Origin: Thermoplasmata archaeon
GTDB taxonomy: Archaea > Thermoplasmatota > Thermoplasmata > Lutacidiplasmatales > UBA184
Length of the DNA: 5,705 nucleotides
NCBI GenBank assembly: GCA_021828715.1
Contig: JAJZDF010000053.1
Coordinates: forward strand, 1 to 5,705
Direction of reading: 5' to 3'
In this document: in pieces, positions 1 through 4,747 of the stretch
How positions within the stretch are numbered: position 1 is the first letter of the stretch
Layout of the letters: each line of letters begins with the position of its first letter
Position numbers and translations under genes: made by a program
Notes under the pieces: generated by a model
What the model was told of the DNA's origin: nothing
What the model saw: the letters and a program-made list of their open reading frames with translations, nothing else
Database searches by the model: none

Positions 1-13
1 ACGCCTCGGACAT
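1..13 (-). CDS. Possible start of a leaderless gene running off the left edge
   Basis: On the minus strand an ATG begins at position 13 and reads M-S-E-A before the window ends. Only four codons are visible, so nothing can be said about the product. The reason for listing it is the TATA-like AT island at 36-41, centred about 26 nt upstream of the ATG. That is the spacing expected of a leaderless archaeal transcript. The three codons after the ATG end in C, G and G, as in the other genes here. No Shine-Dalgarno motif precedes the ATG. The alternative is that this is chance, or that a plus-strand gene ends in this stretch (A-S-D-M-S, then TAG at 18-20). Confidence 0.25.
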
Positions 14-35
14 GTCGTAGGGAGCGGACGGGCCC

Positions 36-41
36 AAATAA
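36..41 (-). promoter_or_regulatory. Putative archaeal TATA-like box (TTATTT) for the left-edge gene
   Basis: The minus strand reads GGTTATTTGGG across this site, one of only two clear AT islands in the intergenic DNA of the window. Its centre lies about 26 nt upstream of the minus-strand ATG at 13, matching the usual distance from an archaeal TATA box to the transcription start. The box is an imperfect match to the TTTAWATA consensus, and the call depends on the organism being an archaeon. Confidence 0.3.
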
Positions 42-67
42 CCCCACGGCCCGGCGGATGATCTCTC

Positions 68-103
68 GGAAGGGGCGGGGAGGCGGGCCTCCCGGCCCCT
101 TTC
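68..103. repeat. Long near-perfect hairpin downstream of the transporter gene
   Basis: Arms 68-84 and 87-103 pair over 17 positions with one mismatch (77/94) and one G-U pair (69/102), around a two-base centre at 85-86. The core, GGGAGGC GG GCCTCCC, is perfect. It lies 55-90 bp beyond the stop codon of the minus-strand transporter gene, so it would sit in that transcript's 3' end. There is no T-run after it on either strand, so it is not a standard intrinsic terminator. It could be an mRNA 3'-end stabiliser, a processing site or a REP-like element. Confidence 0.6.
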
Positions 104-119
104 CGCCCGGGGAACGGCT

Positions 120-145
120 CCCCCCCCTCGGGCGACCGGGGGGGG
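120..145. repeat. C8/G8 homopolymer inverted repeat
   Basis: Eight consecutive C (120-127) and eight consecutive G (138-145) are separated by ten bases. In a transcript of the minus-strand transporter gene this would fold into an eight-pair G-C hairpin starting 13 bases after the stop codon. It forms a tandem pair with the larger hairpin at 68-103. No T-tract follows. Homopolymer tracts of this length are also prone to slippage, but the site is non-coding. Confidence 0.55.
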
Positions 146-157
146 CCGCCCGGCCGC

Positions 158-1462
158 TCAGAGGCCGGCCCAGAGGCAGAGGACCAGCACCGCGGTCGTG
201 AGGGCGGCGAGCGGCAGCCCCCGGCGGACGAACTCCCCGAGGCGGATCGCGACCCCCCGGCGCCGCGCCTGCTCGACCACGATGAGGTTGCTCGCCGCGC
301 CGAGGAGGGTCAGGTTCCCGGCCAGCGTGCTGCCGGCGGCGAGGGCGATCCACGCGACGGGATCGGCGCCGGAGTAGCCGACCGCGTGGAAGAGCGGGAT
401 CTGGAGCGCGACCCACGGCACGTTGCTGACGAGCTGCGATCCGAAGAGGCTGGTCGCCGTGATGCTGCCGATCGAGGCGAGGGAGGGGGCGGACGGACCC
501 GGGATCGGCAGCACCCGCTCGACCTCCGCGAGCAGGCCGCCGTTCACCGCTCCCGCGACGACGACGAACAGCCCGACGAACAGGAGCAGGACGGACCAGT
601 CGACCCGCCGCAGCAGCGCCGGCCGCCCGGGGGAGAGCGCCAGGAGGAGCAGCGCCCCCCCGAGGGCGACCTCGTACGACGGCAGCACCGAGACCCCGGT
701 GATCCCGGTGTAGACGTTCAGGCCGAGGACGGCCCCCATCGTCACCGGGAAGATCGCGAGGACCGGATGGCGGGCGAGGCGGGCACCCCAGCCGCCCGAC
801 GGGAGGAACGGGACCGCGGGGAAGGAGAGCGGAGGGGACGGCGCCGCACCGCGGGGCGGCGCGAGGGAGGCGCGCAGGTAGAGCCCGCCGAGCAGCAGGT
901 TGATCGCCGTCGGGACGGCGAGGTACCGCAGGAAGACCGCGACGGGGCCGGCGAAGCCGGCGTCGAGCCCGACCAGGAGGTTCTGGGGGTTCCCGAACGG
1001 CGTGAGGACGCTCCCGACCGTGACGGCGTAGGCGAGGACGAGGAGGTACGGTCGGCTGTCGGTGTCGAGGCGGCGCGCGATCGCGAAGGCGAGCGGCACG
1101 CCGACCAGGACGAGCGCGTCGTTGAGGACGAACCCCGACAGGAGCCCGAAGCCGACGAACAGGAGGAGCGGCAGCATCTCCCGCCGTCGGACGCGGGCGA
1201 GGGCGGCGTAGGCGAGGTGCTCGAAGACGCCCGAGCGCTCGAGCGCCGAGACGAAGAGGAAGAGGGCGAGGAGGAACAGGAGGACCGCCCGCTCGTCGAC
1301 GACGGTCGCCCACGCGCCGCCGGGGGAGAGGACCCCGAAGGCGACCGTGAGCCCGCCGCCGGCGAGGAGGATCGTCCAGATCCCCGGTCCGCGGGCGACG
1401 ACCTGGCGGACGGCGACGGCGGCGAACGTGACGACGAAGAGTGCGAAAGCGACCGACTCCAC
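158..1462 (-). CDS. ArsB/NhaD/SLC13-type membrane transporter
   Basis: A polytopic inner-membrane permease of 434 residues, close to the usual length of the ion-transporter superfamily that holds ArsB, NhaD and SLC13 carriers. About 11-13 hydrophobic segments are visible. Family signatures, numbered from the GTG at 1462, are the membrane-embedded LNDALVLVGVP near 113-123, the first re-entrant hairpin TPFGNPQNLLVG at 154-165, SNVPW at 346-350, and the second hairpin GSTLAGNLTLLGAASNLIV at 377-395. The two halves with matching re-entrant hairpins are typical of the family. GTG at 1462 is chosen because GGAGGG lies 5 nt before it, the same arrangement as at pntB. An in-frame TTG at 1510 would add 16 Pro/Arg-rich residues but has no ribosome site. 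The substrate is not readable; arsenite, Na+/H+ exchange or an organic or inorganic anion are all possible. No arsenic-resistance or sulfur genes lie nearby. The gene is transcribed divergently from the GtrA-fusion gene. Confidence 0.85.
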   Translation of the reverse strand: MESVAFALFVVTFAAVAVRQVVARGPGIWTILLAGGGLTVAFGVLSPGGAWATVVDERAVLLFLLALFLFVSALERSGVFEHLAYAALARVRRREMLPLLLFVGFGLLSGFVLNDALVLVGVPLAFAIARRLDTDSRPYLLVLAYAVTVGSVLTPFGNPQNLLVGLDAGFAGPVAVFLRYLAVPTAINLLLGGLYLRASLAPPRGAAPSPPLSFPAVPFLPSGGWGARLARHPVLAIFPVTMGAVLGLNVYTGITGVSVLPSYEVALGGALLLLALSPGRPALLRRVDWSVLLLFVGLFVVVAGAVNGGLLAEVERVLPIPGPSAPSLASIGSITATSLFGSQLVSNVPWVALQIPLFHAVGYSGADPVAWIALAAGSTLAGNLTLLGAASNLIVVEQARRRGVAIRLGEFVRRGLPLAALTTAVLVLCLWAGL

Positions 1463-1467
1463 CCGGT

Positions 1468-1473
1468 CCCTCC
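1468..1473 (-). promoter_or_regulatory. Ribosome binding site GGAGGG deciding a GTG start
   Basis: The minus strand reads GGAGGG, five bases, then GTG at 1462. The same six bases with the same five-base spacing precede the GTG of pntB, which supports this start for the transporter over the upstream TTG at 1510. Confidence 0.6.
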
Positions 1474-1535
1474 GGGGCGGCGCAGCCGGCGGAGGTACAT
1501 AGGCGGGCAAGCGGCCCCGGCGCGCGGCCGGGGGG

Positions 1536-1560
1536 AACGGCGGCGCGCGCTCCCGCCGTT
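1536..1560. promoter_or_regulatory. Operator-like perfect inverted repeat touching the TATA box
   Basis: AACGGCGG (1536-1543) and CCGCCGTT (1553-1560) are exact reverse complements separated by nine bases. The final TT of the right half forms the first two bases of the TTAAATAT box. The centre-to-centre spacing of the halves is 17 bp, a distance seen in sites for dimeric regulators. A second GC-only hairpin (1515-1521 with 1527-1533) lies just to its left. A regulator binding here could control both divergent genes. GC-rich DNA yields chance palindromes, but the AA/TT ends make this one less trivial. Confidence 0.4.
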
Positions 1561-1566
1561 AAATAT
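1559..1566 (+). promoter_or_regulatory. Putative archaeal TATA box TTAAATAT
   Basis: TTAAATAT is the most prominent AT-rich stretch in the 140-bp divergent intergenic region. Read on the plus strand it predicts transcription starting near 1588-1590, leaving a leader of about 13-15 nt before the ATG at 1603. Its complement ATATTTAA could also serve the divergent transporter gene, with a start near 1535. In a bacterium it might instead be a -10-like element, but no convincing -35 partner is visible. Confidence 0.45.
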
Positions 1567-1579
1567 GGGTCACCCCGGT

Positions 1580-1601
1580 GCCCCGCCCGGACGGGCGGGG
1601 C
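1580..1601 (+). repeat. Perfect GC hairpin immediately before the start codon of the GtrA-fusion gene
   Basis: Bases 1580-1589 are the exact reverse complement of 1592-1601, with GA in the centre. The element ends one base before the ATG at 1603, and its right arm contains the only G-rich stretch that could act as a ribosome site. If the RNA includes both arms, the stem would hide that site. If transcription starts near 1589, as the TATA box suggests, only the right arm would be transcribed and the repeat would act as DNA. Confidence 0.5.
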
Positions 1602-1602
1602 G

Positions 1603-3039
1603 ATGGCCGAACCGGGCGGGACGTCGCGGGCGCCTTCGGGCTCCCCGCTCCCGCCCGCCGCCCCGGGGAGGCGGCTGCTCCGCTACTCCGCCGCCTGGGC
1701 CGCCGGCGCGGGCCCCGCCCTCGCCGTCGTCACGGCGCTGTGGATCTACCCGAACGACTTCGCCGGCGTCGGCGAGATCGCGCTCGGCGCCTTCGCGCTG
1801 ATGTTCCCGATCGCCGTCCGAGAGCTCCGCGTCGAGCGGCGGACGGAGTTCGTCTACTTCCTCCTCGGCGTCGGCGTCGCCTTCGCCGTCGGCTCGATCC
1901 TCACGGGCGCGGCGAACGGGCTCACGGACGAGCCGTTCACCACCCCGCGCTTCGCCACGATGATCCTGAACCACCAGGACCCGTACGTGGTCCCGCTGGT
2001 CTTCCAGTACCAGCAGTTCGGCCGCACGTTCTCGTTCCACGCGACGTACTTCTACCTCCCGCTGCTCCCGTTCCTGCAGATCCCCGGCGTCCCCTACCCG
2101 TGGTTCGCCCTCGGGACGTGGGCGCTGATGGTCTGGGTCGCCCGCCGCCGCTTCGACACGGCGGTGATGCTGGCGCAGCCGTACATGGTCCTCCTCGCCG
2201 CCAACGGCTACAACGACCTCCCCGTCCTGCTGCTCCTCACCGTCGCCTTCGTCGGCTGGGAAGGTCGGCGCCAGAAGTGGGCCGAGTGGCTCGCCCTCGG
2301 GTGCAAGCAGTTCGCGAACGCCTTCCTCCTCCTCTACTACGCCGTCCGGCGCGACTGGAGGAACTTCGCGATCACCGGCGCCGTCTCGGCGGCGTTCCTG
2401 CTCCCGTTCCTCCTCTGGAGCGGGCCGGGGGTCCTCTGCGGCGCGCTCTTCGCCGGGCGCCTCCCGGCGTGCGCCTCGGGCGCCGCCCCGGTGTTCCAGC
2501 TGAACTACTCGGCGTGGCTCGTCTGGGCCGTCGCGCTCTTCTACGTCCCCTTGGTCGCCGCGCTCCGCCGCACCGCCGAGCGGCCGGGCGTCGTGCGGCT
2601 GCTCCGCCGGGCCCGGCTCGGGTTCGACGACCTCCTGCGCCTCCCCGCGTTCCTGGTCGTGGGGATCTCGGGCGTCTTCGTCAATCTCTGTGTCTTCACG
2701 CTCCTCGGGCTCCGGCTGCCGCCGGGGGCCCAGGCGGTCTTCCTGGCGAGCGCCGGGGCGTTCGTCGTCGCGATGGGATGGAACTTCCTCTGGAACCGCG
2801 CCTGGGCGTTCGCCGGCCGCGGCGGGCGGTCGACCGCCTACCACCTCGGCCTCTACGGCGTCATCCAGGCCGGGGCGCTCGGGGTGAACGAGGCGCTCCT
2901 CGCCGTCGGGGTCGGCGTCGGGCTCTCGGGGCTCGACGCGCAGATCGTCGGGATCGTCGCCGGCAGCCTGCTCGGCTACGCGGCGAACCTCAAGTGGAAC
3001 TTCCGGGCGCCCGCCCCGTCGGCGCCGCCCGCGACGTGA
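1603..3039 (+). CDS. GT-C-like membrane glycosyltransferase fused to a C-terminal GtrA domain
   Basis: A 478-residue polytopic membrane protein. Residues 1-26 are a Pro/Gly-rich, probably disordered cytoplasmic tail. Residues about 30-325 hold roughly eight hydrophobic segments and resemble GT-C glycosyltransferases such as GT87: an acidic first-loop stretch TDEPFTTPRFATMIL (108-122), QDPY (125-128), YLPLLPF (151-157), ANGYNDLP (200-207) and CKQFANAFLLLYY (234-246). D109 or E110 is a candidate catalytic acid. C279 and C290 lie in one loop and could form a disulfide. Residues about 344-468 are a complete GtrA domain: four membrane segments with WNFLWNRAWAF (393-403) and the second-half ANLKWNF (461-467). 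GtrA proteins are thought to flip polyprenyl-phosphate sugars. I infer a surface-glycan or lipid glycosylation role using a lipid-linked sugar. ATG 1603 is the first start codon after the upstream TATA box; no strong ribosome site precedes it. GtrA is certain; the GT-C part is by motif resemblance. Confidence 0.85.
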   Translation: MAEPGGTSRAPSGSPLPPAAPGRRLLRYSAAWAAGAGPALAVVTALWIYPNDFAGVGEIALGAFALMFPIAVRELRVERRTEFVYFLLGVGVAFAVGSILTGAANGLTDEPFTTPRFATMILNHQDPYVVPLVFQYQQFGRTFSFHATYFYLPLLPFLQIPGVPYPWFALGTWALMVWVARRRFDTAVMLAQPYMVLLAANGYNDLPVLLLLTVAFVGWEGRRQKWAEWLALGCKQFANAFLLLYYAVRRDWRNFAITGAVSAAFLLPFLLWSGPGVLCGALFAGRLPACASGAAPVFQLNYSAWLVWAVALFYVPLVAALRRTAERPGVVRLLRRARLGFDDLLRLPAFLVVGISGVFVNLCVFTLLGLRLPPGAQAVFLASAGAFVVAMGWNFLWNRAWAFAGRGGRSTAYHLGLYGVIQAGALGVNEALLAVGVGVGLSGLDAQIVGIVAGSLLGYAANLKWNFRAPAPSAPPAT

Positions 3040-3049
3040 GCCGGCGGCC

Positions 3050-4441
3050 CTACTCGAGCTTCTTCAGCGACTGGACGAGCTTCCCCACGACCTGCTGGGC
3101 GTCGCCGTAGAGCATCCGGGTGTTCTCCTTGTAGAAGAGGTCGTTCTCGACGCCGGCGAACCCCTTCCCCTGGCCCCGCTTGATGACGATCACCTGGTGC
3201 GCCCCGTCGACGTCGAGGATCGGCATCCCCTGCAGCGGGCTCCCCGCCCGGCGGGCCGCCGGGTTCACGACGTCGTTCGCCCCGATGACCAGCACGACGT
3301 CGGTCGCCGGGAACTCGGGGTTGATCTCGTCCCGGTCGAACAGCTTGTCGTAGGAGATCCCCGCCTCGGCCAAGAGGACGTTCATGTGCCCGGGCATCCG
3401 GCCCGCGACCGGGTGGATCGCGAACTTCACGCTCACGCCCTTCGCCTCGAGGAGGTCGGTGAGCTCCTTCACCTTCTGCTGGGCCTGGGCGACCGCCATC
3501 CCGTAGCCGGGCGCGATGACGACCGTCCCGGCGTAGGCGAGCAGCGACGCCGCGTCGTCGACGTCGATCGGCTTCATCGCGCCCTGGATCGCGACGCCGG
3601 ACTCCTCGGTCGCGCCGAAGGCGCCGAAGAGGACGCTCCCGATCGACCGGTTCATCGCGCGGGCCATCAGGAGGGTGAGGAGCGAGCCGGCGGCGCCGAC
3701 GAGCGTTCCCGCGATCACCATCGCGTAGCCGGCGTCGCCGAGCGGGCCGCTCACGAGGGCGAAGCCGTCGAGGGCGACCGCGATGCCGGTCAGGGCGTTG
3801 AAGAGGCTGATGATGACCGGCATGTCGGCGCCGCCGATCGGCAGCGCGAGCAGGAGCCCGAAGAGGAGCATCAGCACGAAGAACGGCAGCAGCCAGAGCG
3901 CCTCCAGGCTCGCGAGCGCGTAGACGCCGAAGCCGAGGCCGATCGCGAGGACGGCCATGTTGACGGGCTGCTGGCCGGGGAAGACGATCGGCTTCGACCG
4001 GAGCCATCCCTGGAGCTTCAGGAAGGCGATGACGCTCCCGGCGATCGACACCGCCCCGATCACCCCGCCCGCCAGCGCGAGCCCCGAGATCGAGCGGTCG
4101 CCCAGGTTGCCGAGGAGCTCCACCGCCGCGATCGCCCCGGCCGCGCCGCCGCCCATGCCGTTGAAGACCGCGACCATCTGGGGCATCGCGGTCATCTGGA
4201 CGACCCGGGCCCAGTACCACCCGGCGAGGCCGCCGATGCCGATCCCGAGGGCGATGAGCGCGAAGTTCGAGAGGCCGGGCTCGACGAACGTGACGAGGAT
4301 CGCGATCAGCATCGCGACCCCGGCCTGGAGGATCCCCCGCCGGGCGGTCGCCGGCGAGCTCATCGCGCGGAGCCCCAGGATGAAGACGAGGATCGCGAGG
4401 ACGTAGACGCCGTCGACGAGCGGCTCCTGCCAGGCGATCAC
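3050..4441 (-). CDS. pntB: NAD(P) transhydrogenase subunit beta
   Basis: The beta subunit of proton-translocating transhydrogenase, 463 residues, matching the family's usual length. Residues 1-260 form membrane domain II, with about nine helices. They include AMPQMVAVFNGMGGG (85-99), where N94 occupies the place of the E. coli channel histidine (His91), and ADMPVIISLFN (205-215) with D206 and N215. Residues about 285-463 form the NADP(H)-binding domain III: PGYGMAVAQAQ (311-321), HPVAGRMPGHMNVLLAEA (343-360), IGANDVVNPAA (386-396) with D390, and the KRGQGKGFAGVEN lid region (421-433). All domain III landmarks are present, so the enzyme should be active. The GTG start overlaps the pntAB stop as GTGA and has GGAGGG five bases upstream. 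It is the last gene of the operon; its TAG stop lies 10 bp from the stop of the convergent GtrA-fusion gene. Confidence 0.97.
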   Translation of the reverse strand: MIAWQEPLVDGVYVLAILVFILGLRAMSSPATARRGILQAGVAMLIAILVTFVEPGLSNFALIALGIGIGGLAGWYWARVVQMTAMPQMVAVFNGMGGGAAGAIAAVELLGNLGDRSISGLALAGGVIGAVSIAGSVIAFLKLQGWLRSKPIVFPGQQPVNMAVLAIGLGFGVYALASLEALWLLPFFVLMLLFGLLLALPIGGADMPVIISLFNALTGIAVALDGFALVSGPLGDAGYAMVIAGTLVGAAGSLLTLLMARAMNRSIGSVLFGAFGATEESGVAIQGAMKPIDVDDAASLLAYAGTVVIAPGYGMAVAQAQQKVKELTDLLEAKGVSVKFAIHPVAGRMPGHMNVLLAEAGISYDKLFDRDEINPEFPATDVVLVIGANDVVNPAARRAGSPLQGMPILDVDGAHQVIVIKRGQGKGFAGVENDLFYKENTRMLYGDAQQVVGKLVQSLKKLE

Positions 4442-4743
4442 GGCGTCCCTCCGCGGCCCTTCTTCGACCGGTCGAACATCGCGAGGATCCGCTCGGTGAC
4501 GACGTAGCCGCCGGTGACGTTCATCGCGCCCATGATCACGGCGACGAGCCCGATCGCCTGCTCGAGCGGCGTCGTCGCGAAGCCGAGGGCGATGATCGCC
4601 CCGACCAGGACGATCCCGTGGATGAAGTTCGACCCCGACATGAGCGGGGTGTGGAGGAGGACCGGGACCCGGCTGATCACCTCGTAGCCGACGAACGCCG
4701 CGAGGAGCCCGATGAAGAGCGCCGTCCAGATGTCCGCCGCCAT
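4438..4743 (-). CDS. pntAB: NAD(P) transhydrogenase subunit alpha2 (membrane part of alpha)
   Basis: A 101-residue membrane subunit, the usual size when the alpha chain is split in two, as in Rhodospirillum and Thermus. Three hydrophobic helices are visible, at about 6-24, 37-54 and 60-83, with a basic C-terminal tail (DRSKKGR). The signature VPVLLHTPLMSGSNFIHGIV spans 26-45, corresponding to LHTPLMSVTNAISGI in the E. coli alpha chain. H42 sits in the second visible helix; a histidine at this place belongs to the proton path of the three-subunit enzymes. It pairs with alpha1 and beta to build the membrane channel. ATG 4743 is chosen because it follows the pntAA stop by 4 nt, has GGAGGG ten bases upstream, and gives the family's normal N-terminus. 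A longer reading from 4785 would overlap pntAA and add a basic non-family stretch. Confidence 0.95.
   Translation of the reverse strand: MAADIWTALFIGLLAAFVGYEVISRVPVLLHTPLMSGSNFIHGIVLVGAIIALGFATTPLEQAIGLVAVIMGAMNVTGGYVVTERILAMFDRSKKGRGGTP
4447..4452 (-). promoter_or_regulatory. Ribosome binding site of pntB inside the 3' end of pntAB
   Basis: GGAGGG on the minus strand, five bases before the pntB GTG at 4441, lies within the final codons of pntAB (which ends R-G-G-T-P). With the GTGA stop/start overlap it points to translational coupling of alpha2 and beta. Confidence 0.65.
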
Positions 4744-4747
4744 CCCG

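Noticed and set aside
1..20. End of a plus-strand gene (A-S-D-M-S, TAG at 18-20)
   Set aside because: Only five codons are visible and nothing distinguishes them from chance; the minus-strand leaderless start has slightly better support.
68..103. Intrinsic terminator
   Set aside because: The stem is strong but no T-run follows on either strand, so it is listed as a repeat.
158..1462. Naming the transporter arsB or nhaD
   Set aside because: The superfamily is clear but motifs do not settle the substrate, and no arsenic, sulfur or sodium genes are nearby.
1463..1510. TTG start of the transporter at 1510
   Set aside because: No ribosome site before it and it adds only a Pro/Arg-rich segment; GTG 1462 has GGAGGG at five bases. 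It remains possible if the gene is leaderless from the 1559-1566 box.
1441..1602. N-terminal extension of the GtrA-fusion gene to 1441
   Set aside because: It would overlap the divergent transporter coding region, run through the TATA box and hairpin, and add an Arg/Pro/Ala-rich stretch with no family likeness.
386..1801. Long plus-strand open frame of about 470 codons opposite the transporter gene
   Set aside because: Its translation is dominated by Arg, Glu, Asp and Gly with no domain pattern, which is what the antisense of a GC-rich membrane-protein gene gives. The minus-strand transporter has clear family motifs.
1570..2844. Minus-strand open frame opposite the GtrA-fusion gene
   Set aside because: Same artefact of high third-position GC; no recognisable motif, and the plus strand encodes clear membrane segments and a GtrA domain.
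1578..3110. Second plus-strand frame through the GtrA-fusion gene
   Set aside because: Almost entirely Arg, Pro, Ala and Gly, an out-of-frame shadow of the real gene.
2976..4220. Second minus-strand frame through pntB
   Set aside because: Arg/Gly/Asp-rich shadow; the true frame matches PntB from end to end.
3197..4507. Long plus-strand open frame opposite pntB
   Set aside because: Low-complexity charged composition (runs of E, R, D, H), and it runs antisense to a fully conserved PntB.
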